From the NCBI GenBank assembly GCA_022450395.1, contig JAKUQE010000021.1, forward strand, positions 1 to 49,829: a stretch of DNA of 49,829 bases. Reading direction: 5' to 3'. The notes beneath the pieces were generated by a model. The model was not told the origin of the DNA. It saw only the letters and a program-made list of their open reading frames with translations, and did no database searches. Made by a program: the position numbers and the translations under genes. Source of the DNA: Dehalococcoidia bacterium (GTDB lineage Bacteria > Chloroflexota > Dehalococcoidia > Lucifugimonadales > UBA3495). Shown piece after piece: positions 40,062-49,364 of the stretch (positions within the stretch are counted from its first letter, which is position 1; each line of letters opens with the position of its first letter).

Positions 40062-40913
40062 TCAGCCACTCCGCTCAACAACCGCGTGCAACCGTGCCAA
40101 CAACACCCCGTTTTCCTCGGTGGTAAAGCCATCCACGTAGTACTCCCTCTCGCCGGTGGTGCCGTCAACCGCGCCCATGTCCACCGACTTTTGAATCACC
40201 TTGGTCTCGCCTTCAATGGTCGGGAGCAGGTTCCGCCCCGCCAAACCCGATAGCGCGGCCACCAGTCCATATCCGCCCCAGTTGGAAACGCTGGAAATGA
40301 TTAGCCGGTCCACTTTTGTCACCGCCGGGTCGTTGGGCAGGGTTTCAACTTGGGGGATGAACTCCACCAGATTCCCCATCCCTATCTCGTTGCCGCCGTC
40401 GCCGATGCCTACCGACGGAATGCCGGCTTCGAACAGGTAGTCCAACCGGGCGGTGTGAGGCGTGATGTCCACGTATCGCATATTCAAGTAGGCGTCGTCA
40501 TTGGTCCGGCTGCAACGTTCGATGGAAATTATCAATGATAGGTCCAGCCGCTCAAGGATCTCCGAGCTTGCTTTTCGGCTCGTCTCGATGTCGGCGATGG
40601 GAAAATCCACTACCTCCGTACCATCCTCCAACAGACCTTCCAGCACGGGCACGGTGTAGGAGTCGGTGATGTAGGTCACCCTTCGCCCGAGCGCCTGCAA
40701 AGCTCTACCGATGGCGATCGCTCCAGCGGGTCCGTCCGTCTCCGGACTGCCGGCGGACAATATGTAGAACCCGGTAACGATGGCCACGTTGCCGGGATGG
40801 TCCATGATGTACTGAGCCGCCTGCGAGCAAAAGTCTACCGCCATGTGGGGCCGAAGGAGAGCGACACCCCGCTTGTCATGATCCAAAACAATATCTTCGA
40901 TGGTTTCGCTCAT
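40062..40913 (-). CDS. DUF4392 protein, D-glutamate cyclase-like
   Basis: 283 residues, GAGGATAAATT before ATG. DUF4392 signatures: IVTGFYILSAGSPETDGPAG near 44-63, ISIERCSRTNDDAYLNMR, and GIGDGGNEIGMGNL near 174-187. In the human mitochondrial enzyme DGLUCY this domain is fused to a DUF1445 domain and the protein converts D-glutamate to 5-oxo-D-proline. Here a DUF1445 gene lies directly upstream (48-nt gap), so the pair likely form one enzyme from two polypeptides. Confidence 0.88.
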   Translation of the reverse strand: MSETIEDIVLDHDKRGVALLRPHMAVDFCSQAAQYIMDHPGNVAIVTGFYILSAGSPETDGPAGAIAIGRALQALGRRVTYITDSYTVPVLEGLLEDGTEVVDFPIADIETSRKASSEILERLDLSLIISIERCSRTNDDAYLNMRYVDITPHTARLDYLFEAGIPSVGIGDGGNEIGMGNLVEFIPQVETLPNDPAVTKVDRLIISSVSNWGGYGLVAALSGLAGRNLLPTIEGETKVIQKSVDMGAVDGTTGEREYYVDGFTTEENGVLLARLHAVVERSG

Positions 40914-40961
40914 AATTTATCCTCGGTCGAAAGCTGATGGCTGATGGCTGACCGCTGAAAG

Positions 40962-41756
40962 CTACAGCACCGCGTAGTCAGCGTCGCGCTGGCTGGTGAT
41001 GAACATCATCCCCGGAGTGTGCGTCATCATCAGACTTGGTTTACAATTTAGCGCCACCGCCTGGGGAGTAACGCCGCAGGCCCAGAATACCGGCTCCTCT
41101 CCGGGGTAGATGTCTACCGCATCCCCGAAGTCCGGCCGGGAAATGTCCTTGATGCCGATGGCCGCAGGATCGCCGATGTGGACCGGCGCGCCATGGGTCG
41201 CCGGGAACCGTGAGGTCACCTGGACAGCCCGGACGATCTGCTCCCGTTTTATCGGACGCATACTGACCACCATCGGACCTGAAAATCGCCCGGAAGGAAC
41301 GGTGGGTATATTGGTGATGTACATCGCCACGTTGCGTCCCAACTCTTGGTGGCGCAACGGGATGCCCGCTTCGATCATCGCGGTTTCGAAGGAGAAGCTG
41401 CAGCCCATCAGGAACGAGACCAAGTCGTCCCGCCAATGGGGCACCAAGGACTCAACCTCATCCACCATCACCCCGTTCTCATAGATCCGGTACCCTGGAA
41501 TATCGGTACGGATGTCGGCTCCCGCCGCCGTCAGCACCGGTTCAACGTTGCCTGCCTCTATAACTTCCAACACGGGGCAGGGCTTAGGGTTCCTTTGGCA
41601 AAAGAGCAAAAACTCGAAAGCCAAGTCTTGAGGCAAAATCGCCAGATTCGCTTGAACGTAACCCGGCGCAACCCCGGAAGTTACCCCTCGCCAACTCCCG
41701 CCGCGGATCTGTTGCCACACTTCACTTGGCTTCTTGGGCAAGGTTTGAGTGCTCAT
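40962..41756 (-). CDS. DUF1445 (YcsI) protein, D-glutamate cyclase / hydro-lyase-like
   Basis: 264 residues from ATG 41756 (GGGAG upstream); a TTG one codon earlier is also open. SWRGVTSGVAPGYVQANLAI near 21-40, DLVSFLMGCSFSFETAMIEA near 110-129, TNIPTVPSGRFSGPMVVSMR near 149-168 and the end AVALNCKPSLMMTHTPGMMF are typical of PF07286. Family members include the hydro-lyase half of human D-glutamate cyclase. It is first in the two-gene unit with DUF4392. Confidence 0.9.
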   Translation of the reverse strand: MSTQTLPKKPSEVWQQIRGGSWRGVTSGVAPGYVQANLAILPQDLAFEFLLFCQRNPKPCPVLEVIEAGNVEPVLTAAGADIRTDIPGYRIYENGVMVDEVESLVPHWRDDLVSFLMGCSFSFETAMIEAGIPLRHQELGRNVAMYITNIPTVPSGRFSGPMVVSMRPIKREQIVRAVQVTSRFPATHGAPVHIGDPAAIGIKDISRPDFGDAVDIYPGEEPVFWACGVTPQAVALNCKPSLMMTHTPGMMFITSQRDADYAVL

Positions 41757-41973
41757 CAAATTCTCCCTTGGTCGATTCTCAGCCAGCTATGTAATAATCT
41801 CTCGCCAGCATTCAACCGGAATCTCCCAACATCATAGTTGTCACCTCCCGGCCAGTCAATTTGGCTCAGCCGGGTAAACTAGGGAGGGGTAACGTAGGCG
41901 TCTAAACGCACTCACCGGGTGGTATACTTGCCTAACTTAGTCTCAAAAACATCGGCGGAGACACGGCAAGGCG

Positions 41974-42642
41974 TTGTATAGCTTATTTCTGCTGGCGGAT
42001 GATTCAAACGGAGCGCTGCCACTGCTCGAGGTAATAGACCGGGCCGGGTTTTCGTGCTGCGTGGGCGCCGACCTGTCTCATTTGGAGGAAGGTGGCGACC
42101 CGGTAGCGCCGGAAGCGGTCCTGGTAGACCTGGCATCCGTCGGCACCGCCCAGACCCACCAGTTCGTTGACCGATGCAAGCAACTCAAGCTGCCCGTTGT
42201 GCTGGTTATTCCCGGAGAACAGGCCTCGGATCATGACCCCTCTCTTAACGCCGACGAATTTATCTTCGGACCCGTAAAGGAGCAGGAGCTCGCCGCCAGG
42301 GTAAAACAGGCGATTTATCGAGTTAACGGTCCAGCCAGCTCTAAAGTCCTAAGGGCCGGAGAGTTGATGATTGACCTGGAACGTTACGATGTCACCGTCT
42401 CCGGCCGCCGGGTATCGTTAACCTACAAGGAGTTCCAACTCCTGGTGCTTCTAGCCTCCAATCCGGGCCGGGTCTACACCCGAGACGCCTTGCTAAGCCA
42501 GGTTTGGGGCTACGATTACCTTGGTGGCACCCGGACAGTGGACGTGCACGTACGTCGGCTGCGGTCTAAAGTGGAAGGACCCGGCCGGGTCTACGTGGAA
42601 ACCATCTGGAATGTCGGCTACCGCTTCAAGACCTCATCTTAA
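41974..42642 (+). CDS. Orphan OmpR-type response regulator with atypical receiver
   Basis: 222 residues, TTG start. The C-terminal ~100 residues are a clear OmpR/PhoB winged helix: VSLTYKEFQLLVLLASNPGR, TRDALLSQVWGYDYLGGTRT, VDVHVRRLRSKVE, IWNVGYRF. The N-terminal domain has receiver-like outline (LFLLADDSN, VLVDLASVG with a possible phospho-Asp, ADEFIFGPVKE) but the usual Thr-Lys-Pro end is replaced by Phe-Gly-Pro-Val-Lys. No histidine kinase is adjacent. It probably binds DNA, perhaps with phosphorylation-independent control. Confidence 0.85.
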   Translation: MYSLFLLADDSNGALPLLEVIDRAGFSCCVGADLSHLEEGGDPVAPEAVLVDLASVGTAQTHQFVDRCKQLKLPVVLVIPGEQASDHDPSLNADEFIFGPVKEQELAARVKQAIYRVNGPASSKVLRAGELMIDLERYDVTVSGRRVSLTYKEFQLLVLLASNPGRVYTRDALLSQVWGYDYLGGTRTVDVHVRRLRSKVEGPGRVYVETIWNVGYRFKTSS

Positions 42643-42673
42643 CGAATAAGGTTCGATTCGCGACCCCCGCCGA

Positions 42674-45178
42674 TCAGCTTCCCTCGGCGGTGACCTGGTC
42701 CAAGAATCGGGCCACTTGAGCCGCTAATCCGGCGTGCTCCGGGGCGGCCAACTCCGGGTCTTGATCCATTACCCGGGCTGCCTCGTCGCGAGCGGTTTCC
42801 AACAGCTTGCGGTCCGACAGTTGGGCCATCCGCAGATTGGGCAATCCGCTCTGACGGGTGCCGAAAAAGTCTCCCGGCCCCCGCAATTCCAAGTCAACCT
42901 CGGCCAATTGGAAGCCGTCGTGGATCTGCTCCAGCGCGCCCAGCCGCTCCCGAGCCGCCTCCGAAGGAGAATCCGAAAGCAAGAGACAGTAGCTCTTATG
43001 CTCGCCCCGGCCCACCCGGCCTCGGAACTGATGCAGCTGGGCCAGCCCAAACCGGTCGGCGCCTTCGATCAGCATAACCGTGGCGTTGGCTACGTCGATG
43101 CCAACCTCGACCACGGCGGTCGAAACCAGGACGTCGACCTCCCCTTCCCGGAACCGGCGCATAACGGCGTCTTTGTCCTTGGCCGGCATCCGGCCGTGGA
43201 GCAAGCCCACCCGCAGGTCTGGAAAAACCTCCTCGGATAGCCTTTTATGCTCGGCGATCGCCGCCTTCGACTCAATGGTGTCCGACTCACCCACTAGCGG
43301 GCAAATGACGAAGGCCTGCCGGCCCGCTTCAACTTCCTTACGAATGAATCCGTAAGCGGCCGGGCGGCGTTCCGGAGGGAGCCACCGGGTGGCAACCTGC
43401 TGCCGCCCGGCGGGCAATTCGTCGAGGGTGGAAATGTCCAGATCGCCGTAGAGGGTTAGCGACAACGTGCGGGGTATGGGGGTGGCCGACATGATCAGGG
43501 CGTGAGGCGTCTCGTCCCCTCTTTGCCGCAAAGCGGACCGCTGCATCACGCCAAAACGGTGCTGCTCATCGGCCACGGCCAGGACCAGCTTAGGCATAGA
43601 AACACCCGACTGGATCAGCGCTTGGGTGCCGATCAACAGGTCCAGGTTGCCAGCGGCGGCCATCTCGGTAAGTTCACGTTTAACCGGCCGCCGGGTGCTT
43701 CCGGTAAGCAGTCCCACCGACACCGGCCTTCCCAACGATTCCAGATAGACCGAGACCAGATTTTCCTCCTGCACCGGACGAGCCAGACCTGCCAGCAACC
43801 GGACCACCGTATGGAAATGCTGCTCGGCCAGCACTTCCGTGGGGACCATGATCGCGCCTTGATAGCCGTCGGCAGCCACCGCCAGCAACGCCGCCAGAGC
43901 TACCACGGTTTTGCCGCTGCCGACCTCTCCTTGAAGCAGCCGGTTCATCGGCGGAGTACCTCGCTCGAGGTCGCCGAGGATCTGGTTTACACAACGGCGC
44001 TGGGCGGCCGTTAGCGTGAAAGGCAACGAATCGTAGAACCCCGCCAGTATCTGACTATCGACCTGAACCGCCACCCCCTTGACCTCGTTCGCCTGGTGGT
44101 GGCGCCGGGCCAATACCGCCAATTGCAGAGTGAACAATTCGTCGAACGCCAACCGCCGGCGCGCCTCTTCCCAAGCGGCCATGTCATCGGGATAGTGGGC
44201 CTGCATGACGGCTTGTTGCAAGGGCATCAGATGGTTCTGAGCCAAAACGTCTTCCGGCAAAAATTCGTCAACGCCCGCCAACCATTCTTGCAACCCCTGC
44301 CAGGACAACCTCCGGACGTTCCTTGCGGTCAACCCCTCGGTCAATGGGTAAACCGGGACCAGTCTGCCGGTATGGATCTGGGTCTGTCCCTGGTCCAGCA
44401 ATTCGTAATCCGGCGACTCGAAGACCAACTGACCATTGAAAACGCTGGCCTTTCCGCTGATGGCTATCCGGGTGTTGGGCTTCAGGGTCCGGGCCAGGTA
44501 GCGCTGGCCGAACCATACGACTTTTATGTTGCCGGATTCATCGCTCAACACGGTCTCGGTGTCTACCCGGCGGCCCTGGTAGCCCTGCTTGACCGCGCAG
44601 GATTCCCAGACGGTGCCGACTACGGTGCAAGGTTCGTCGGGCGAGACTTCCGAAATCTTGGCGATAGTGGAATAGTCGCTGTGGCGGCGGGGGAACAGAT
44701 AAAGGAGATCGCGGACAGTGGTGACTTCCAAGCGCTTGAACCTGGCCGCCGATTTGGTGTCGACGCCCCGCAGACGGTCCACGGGAGAATCCACCGTCAG
44801 TCCGCCGGGGGTTGAAGCTTGCCGGGGAGCCGGTTTCTTTGCCGGATCGCTGGGAGTTGACGGCTGGGCCTTCTTGGCTTCCGGCGGGTGGGAAACACCG
44901 AAGTTCGATCCTGAAGAGTCCCCATCCAGCAGATCGCGCCACCGGCCGGCCCATTCGCCCCGCTCCTCAGCGGTCATCCCCAAGTATGAGTTGTCTAAGA
45001 GATTCGAAGCCGTTTGCAGGCCGCTAAGCCGGGCGGTCATCTCTTCGGTCCAAGTCTGGATATACCGGTCCAGGCCTCCCATCACGGCCTTGTTGTCGAA
45101 CCCCCGGCTTTCTTCCAAGGCAAGGATATTCCGGAATGAATCCACCCAAGAAAGCCCGCTTTTTGGTCGTGAAGTCAT
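42674..45178 (-). CDS. recG: ATP-dependent DNA helicase RecG
   Basis: 834 residues. The wedge/OB domain begins near residue 130 (LRGVDTKSAARFKRLEVTTV), after an extra N-terminal region of ~125 residues. Walker A LQGEVGSGKTVVALAALLA, motif II ADEQHRFGV, SATPIPRTLSLTLYGDLD, and RGRVGRGEHKSYCLLL are complete. RecG remodels stalled forks and branched DNA. The longer N-terminus is Ser/Pro/Lys-rich in its second half. Confidence 0.96.
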   Translation of the reverse strand: MTSRPKSGLSWVDSFRNILALEESRGFDNKAVMGGLDRYIQTWTEEMTARLSGLQTASNLLDNSYLGMTAEERGEWAGRWRDLLDGDSSGSNFGVSHPPEAKKAQPSTPSDPAKKPAPRQASTPGGLTVDSPVDRLRGVDTKSAARFKRLEVTTVRDLLYLFPRRHSDYSTIAKISEVSPDEPCTVVGTVWESCAVKQGYQGRRVDTETVLSDESGNIKVVWFGQRYLARTLKPNTRIAISGKASVFNGQLVFESPDYELLDQGQTQIHTGRLVPVYPLTEGLTARNVRRLSWQGLQEWLAGVDEFLPEDVLAQNHLMPLQQAVMQAHYPDDMAAWEEARRRLAFDELFTLQLAVLARRHHQANEVKGVAVQVDSQILAGFYDSLPFTLTAAQRRCVNQILGDLERGTPPMNRLLQGEVGSGKTVVALAALLAVAADGYQGAIMVPTEVLAEQHFHTVVRLLAGLARPVQEENLVSVYLESLGRPVSVGLLTGSTRRPVKRELTEMAAAGNLDLLIGTQALIQSGVSMPKLVLAVADEQHRFGVMQRSALRQRGDETPHALIMSATPIPRTLSLTLYGDLDISTLDELPAGRQQVATRWLPPERRPAAYGFIRKEVEAGRQAFVICPLVGESDTIESKAAIAEHKRLSEEVFPDLRVGLLHGRMPAKDKDAVMRRFREGEVDVLVSTAVVEVGIDVANATVMLIEGADRFGLAQLHQFRGRVGRGEHKSYCLLLSDSPSEAARERLGALEQIHDGFQLAEVDLELRGPGDFFGTRQSGLPNLRMAQLSDRKLLETARDEAARVMDQDPELAAPEHAGLAAQVARFLDQVTAEGS

Positions 45179-45269
45179 CGGAAATTCAGTATATCACGGG
45201 CTTCCCAGCGGCCTAGTGGCTGGTGTCATGAAACAAGTCTTAGGAGCGCGATCAACCGCACGTCTCCAG

Positions 45270-46109
45270 TCATCCGGCGCGGGTCAACGCCAACCCCACG
45301 GCGCCGGGGCCGATGTACGTCCCCAAGGTGGCTCCAAAACGGGCGGAGACTATCTGGTCTTCGGGTAATAGTTCCGAAAGCTCCTGGCGCAGCCCTTGAG
45401 CCAGCAGCGAATCATTGCTATGGATCACCGCCAGCTGAGTCAGGGGAGCCGCCTGGCGGGCCAACTCCAAAAGCCGGCGCAATCCCCGCTGACGGTTGCG
45501 GGCTCGCTCGATCGGCACAGCCTCCCCGTCTTCCATACCCAATATGGGTTTTACATTGAGAATGGAGCCGACGAATGTTTGCGCCTTACCGATACGCCCG
45601 CCCTTTTGCAGGTATTCCAAGGTATCCAGAAGGAAATAACATTTGGTCAATGGCAGGCTGCCGGCCACTTTAGAGGCTACGTCCGCCAGTGGCAAGCCTT
45701 TTTCGGCCAGTTCAGCTGCCGCCAAAACCACCAACCCCAAGGATATCGACGCAAGCTGGGAATCGACTATCTGGATCTCAACTCGGCCCCCCATCGATGC
45801 CTTGGCCTGCTCCGCGGAGTTCAGGGTCCCGCTCAGCTTGCCGGAAACGTGGATGGAAAGAATGCTGTGACCCTGGTCTGCCAGAGCGGTGTATACCGAT
45901 TGGAAGTCCGCCGCCGAAGGCTGGGAAGTAGTGGGGTAATTAATGCCGGCAGCCAGATGGCCGTAAAGTTCATCGGGGGAAATGTCCACGCCGTCTTTGT
46001 AGCTGACATCGCCCACTACCACGTTGCACGGAATCACGGTGATGTTCAACCGCTCGGCCAGATCGGATGGTAGGTCCGCGGAACTGTCGGTGACTATCCT
46101 GATCGCCAT
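45270..46109 (-). CDS. DegV-family fatty acid-binding protein (FakB-like)
   Basis: 279 residues. MAIRIVTDSSADLPSDLAE is the family start; SVHVSGK-type motif appears as SIHVSGKLSGTLNSAEQA near 103-120. The C-terminal half has LEYLQKGGRIGKAQTFVGS. DegV/FakB proteins bind a fatty acid and present it to FakA. The FakA-like gene is adjacent and upstream in the same direction. Confidence 0.92.
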   Translation of the reverse strand: MAIRIVTDSSADLPSDLAERLNITVIPCNVVVGDVSYKDGVDISPDELYGHLAAGINYPTTSQPSAADFQSVYTALADQGHSILSIHVSGKLSGTLNSAEQAKASMGGRVEIQIVDSQLASISLGLVVLAAAELAEKGLPLADVASKVAGSLPLTKCYFLLDTLEYLQKGGRIGKAQTFVGSILNVKPILGMEDGEAVPIERARNRQRGLRRLLELARQAAPLTQLAVIHSNDSLLAQGLRQELSELLPEDQIVSARFGATLGTYIGPGAVGLALTRAG

Positions 46110-46330
46110 TTCGTTTCTCGCGAAGTTGCCCGCAGGTCAAGCCCTTGAATACCTAGCCCAGGCATCTCGCCCTCCCATTGTATTTTGTACCCAACGCGTC
46201 CCCATCCGTCTCGGAAAGGGTTGGCTCTTATTTCCGCAGTTGAAGTGTCATTCGCTATTCTCGTCCCGAATTCTACAGCAACCAAAGGTAATCTCATCCA
46301 CTTTTTCAGGCGCTCAATGGATACCGCCGT

Positions 46331-47965
46331 TCATTCGACAGAAGCCAGGTAGGGATAGTGGGGCTGGCCGCCAGCGACCAGGTCAACCTGGATACCCGGA
46401 TGCAGTTGCTCCAACCGTTGGCTTAACGCCTCGGCATCGTCCCGATCGGCCGCGGCCCCTAGGTATAACGTCACCCCATGGCTTGGAGACATCCCGGCCA
46501 GCGCCAATGCGGATTCTAACACCTGTTCCGGAGATTCTCCCACCGCGACAATCTTTCCCTCCAACAAACTGATGTACTGGCCCGCGGCAACTTTCAGCTT
46601 GTCCACCGTGGCCGGGCGCGCCGCCTTGGTCACCTCGATGGTCACGATCCCGGCCAGAGCCGAATTCATCGACACCAAATTGTTCTCGGCAGATTCCTCC
46701 GGGTTGAAGGCCAACATCGCCGCCACTCCTCGAGGCACGCTATCGGAGGGCACGACGTGCACTCCGTTCTTAGCCATCGCCACCTGCTCCGCCGTGGCGA
46801 TCACGTTCTTGTTGTTGGGTAAGATGATGGTGTGTTTAGCCCCAGCAGATTCCACCGCCTCTAGAATATCCCGCACGCTAGGGTTCATGGTCTGGCCTCC
46901 ACTGACCACGACGGCGCAGCCGACCTCCCGGAATAGAGCGTCCAGACCGTCCCCGGAAACGACGGCTACCACCGCCAATTCACCACCGGATACGGCCGTA
47001 CTTAGCCCGGCGGCAAATTCTTTATTTTGCTGGCTCATATTCTGAATATCTATCTGGTTCAGTTGGCCCAAAGACGCTCCCAAGCTTAGTGAAGGCCCGG
47101 GGTCCGGGGCGTGGACATGTACTCTGACGCTTCGGCCGCCGCCAACCACCACGGCCGACTCGGAAATTTCCATGAACTGATGACGAATCGACTCGGCCGC
47201 CAGATCTTCACCGGTGATTACGAACTGGGTGCAGTATCCCCATTGGGTTTGCGACACCGAATCTAGATAATGAGCATCAAGACCAGCGGTCCGGCTCGCA
47301 TCCGAACCGGTGTAGCCCCTGGCAACGGCCATTGATACTTGTTCATCGCCGCTGCCCGTCAGATGGGCCAGGGCCCCACCCATAATAACCACCACCCCCA
47401 TACCCCCGGCATCCACGACCCCAGCTTCCCGCAAGACCGGCAGTTGTTCCGGCGTACGGTCCAGAGCTTCTTGGCCGGCACTGAAGGCCTTTTCCCATAG
47501 ATCTCGTGGACCTTCGCCGCCGCCTTCCTGATATTCCTTCGATGCCGACGAAAGGGAACGGATAACCGTTAGCATCGTGCCTTCCACCGGCTGGCCCACC
47601 GCCTGGTAAGCGGCATCGGAGGCCAGGGAGAATGCCCTAGCCAGGTCCGCCACTCGGCATACCTGTTTTTCCTCGAGGGCTTCCGCGAAACCCTTTAGGA
47701 ATTGGGACAGTATCACTCCGCTGTTGCCTCTAGCCCCCCAAAACGCACCGTCGGCCAGCCCCCCAGCCACCTCAGCCAGTGTGCTGTCAGTGGCCGTTGG
47801 ACACTTCTCCATGGCCGAACGCATGGTCAATAGCATGTTGGTGCCGGTGTCTCCGTCGGGCACGGGGAAAACATTAAGGGCGTTGATGGCCTCTCGATAC
47901 CGCTCTAGGGCCCGGGTAGCAGCGGCAAAGGCTTGTCTCAAATCATCGGCGGTTAGATGTGACAT
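46331..47965 (-). CDS. DAK2/DhaL-domain protein, fatty acid kinase FakA-like
   Basis: 544 residues from ATG 47965; a GTG start would add 50 residues lacking family similarity. The N-terminal DhaL kinase domain has INALNVFPVPDGDTGTNMLL near 28-47 (Asp-rich metal/ATP site) and GARGNSGVILSQFLKGFAE. The middle and C-terminal DegV-like and DAK2-associated domains follow (IDIQNMSQQNKE; ILPNNKNVIATAEQVA). FakA phosphorylates a fatty acid held by FakB for entry into phospholipid synthesis. It is next to a DegV/FakB gene. Confidence 0.92.
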   Translation of the reverse strand: MSHLTADDLRQAFAAATRALERYREAINALNVFPVPDGDTGTNMLLTMRSAMEKCPTATDSTLAEVAGGLADGAFWGARGNSGVILSQFLKGFAEALEEKQVCRVADLARAFSLASDAAYQAVGQPVEGTMLTVIRSLSSASKEYQEGGGEGPRDLWEKAFSAGQEALDRTPEQLPVLREAGVVDAGGMGVVVIMGGALAHLTGSGDEQVSMAVARGYTGSDASRTAGLDAHYLDSVSQTQWGYCTQFVITGEDLAAESIRHQFMEISESAVVVGGGRSVRVHVHAPDPGPSLSLGASLGQLNQIDIQNMSQQNKEFAAGLSTAVSGGELAVVAVVSGDGLDALFREVGCAVVVSGGQTMNPSVRDILEAVESAGAKHTIILPNNKNVIATAEQVAMAKNGVHVVPSDSVPRGVAAMLAFNPEESAENNLVSMNSALAGIVTIEVTKAARPATVDKLKVAAGQYISLLEGKIVAVGESPEQVLESALALAGMSPSHGVTLYLGAAADRDDAEALSQRLEQLHPGIQVDLVAGGQPHYPYLASVE

Positions 47966-48108
47966 CGTTAGGCGCTTCAATACGAATGTTATCCCGGGCG
48001 GAATACCGTGGACATTTAGATTCGGATCAGTGTCAAACTGCCCCCAATTATATAACACGGGCGTCACGGGAGCGGGCCAGGCCCGGCCGCCAGCAGCCCC
48101 GATTCTCC

Positions 48109-48137
48109 TTGACACTCGTGAGGCTCTAGCTTAGTAT
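48109..48137 (+). promoter_or_regulatory. rplU-rpmA promoter
   Basis: TTGACA (48109-48114), 17 nt, TAGTAT (48132-48137). Transcription would start near 48144, only about a dozen nt before the rplU ATG, so the leader is very short. GAGGAA lies 6 nt before the ATG. Confidence 0.78.
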
Positions 48138-48155
48138 TGATGGCCGAGGAATAAT

Positions 48156-48560
48156 ATGGATTACGCAGTATTCAAAACCGGTGGTAAACAATACCGGGTC
48201 AAACCAGGCGATACATTAGACGTGGAAAAGCTGTCGGTCGCCGTGGATTCCATCGCCGAATTTGGCGAAGTCCTTGCCATCTCCAACAACGGGGAAGTCA
48301 CCTTCGGTTCACCGACGATTGAAGGCGCCAGGGTGCTGGCTCGGGTCGACTCCCACTACAAAGACAAAAAGCTCATGGTCTTCAAGTACAAAGCTAAGAC
48401 CAGGTATCGTCGAAAGAAAGGCCATCGCCAAACTTACACGAGATTGGTGATTCAGGACATCCAGTCCGAGCCACCCGCGCCGCCCAGACGCCGAAGAACT
48501 CGGGCTGCGGCAGCCGCGCCAACTACTGAGGAACAAGGGGGAGCCGAGAATGGCTCATAA
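48156..48560 (+). CDS. rplU: 50S ribosomal protein bL21
   Basis: 134 residues. [20 protein letters not shown] is the family start, and [19 protein letters not shown] the RNA-binding end. A ~30-residue Pro/Arg/Ala-rich tail exceeds the ~103-residue norm. It overlaps rpmA by 11 nt. Confidence 0.97.
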   Translation: MDYAVFKTGGKQYRVKPGDTLDVEKLSVAVDSIAEFGEVLAISNNGEVTFGSPTIEGARVLARVDSHYKDKKLMVFKYKAKTRYRRKKGHRQTYTRLVIQDIQSEPPAPPRRRRTRAAAAAPTTEEQGGAENGS

Positions 48561-48831
48561 GAAAGCAGGCGGCAGCACCAGCAACGGCCGTGATAGCAAC
48601 GCCAAACGCTTGGGCGTCAAGAAGTACGGCGGCGAGATAGTCACTAGCGGCTCCATCATCGTGCGGCAACGCGGCACCCGCTTACACCCGGGGACCAACG
48701 TTGGGTTGGGCCGCGATTTCACCTTATTCGCCAAGATAGATGGACGGGTCACGTTTGAATGGGCGTTAAAGGGTAAGCGGAGAGTCAGCGTTTATCCCGT
48801 TGAGGCGGTGGCGGAATCCAAAGCGGCCTAG
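48550..48831 (+). CDS. rpmA: 50S ribosomal protein bL27
   Basis: 93 residues. [37 protein letters not shown] and [16 protein letters not shown] are canonical. The N-terminus reaches the peptidyl-transferase centre; there is no Firmicutes-type cleavable extension. Translationally coupled to rplU. Confidence 0.97.
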   Translation: MAHKKAGGSTSNGRDSNAKRLGVKKYGGEIVTSGSIIVRQRGTRLHPGTNVGLGRDFTLFAKIDGRVTFEWALKGKRRVSVYPVEAVAESKAA

Positions 48832-48917
48832 CTGACATCTAACTACTGTAACCAAACTAAGATCAAGACTGAATGTCTTGGCTCAGGTTTCAAATCTAAG
48901 TTGACTGGTATCCAATT

Positions 48918-49118
48918 ATGAAAACAGACATCCATCCGAAGTTTTATCACTCTGTGGTAACTTGCTCCTGCGGCAACGTGTTCCATACCGGCGCCACCAA
49001 GCCCACCATGCGCGTGGAACTGTGCGGCAAGTGCCACCCCTTCTACACCGGCGAACAGCGGGTGGTTGATACCCAAGGCCGTATCGAACGATTGAAGCGG
49101 CGTTACAGCCTGGATTAG
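48918..49118 (+). CDS. rpmE: 50S ribosomal protein bL31 (zinc-binding form)
   Basis: 66 residues. MKTDIHPKFYHSVVTCSCGN, then ELCGKCHPFYTGEQR. Cys16, Cys18, Cys37 and Cys40 form the zinc ribbon, so this is the C+ type. A DUF1385 gene follows, as in many Gram-positive and Chloroflexi genomes. Confidence 0.96.
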   Translation: MKTDIHPKFYHSVVTCSCGNVFHTGATKPTMRVELCGKCHPFYTGEQRVVDTQGRIERLKRRYSLD

Positions 49119-49364
49119 TCTGGGCCATGATCTGGAAGCGACCCGGCGCCGCCAGAGGTTCCCTGGTTAACTCCTTGCCCTTGGATTCAGGCGTGAATCT
49201 TCCCATGCAGGCAAACAAACACCTCCGAGGGCACGCATAAACCCCTCGCCGTTCAATCTCCGATATGCTTCCGCAGGGGTTCGGATCACGATTAACCGCT
49301 AGCCGGGCCATGCACGTACTCTGGATCGACTTCCTGAAGCGAGCAATACGAGGTAGGAACAGCG

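Noticed and set aside
47966-48115. 50-residue N-terminal extension of the FakA-like protein
   Set aside because: It lacks family similarity and covers the promoter region of rplU; ATG 47965 begins the DhaL domain in the usual way.
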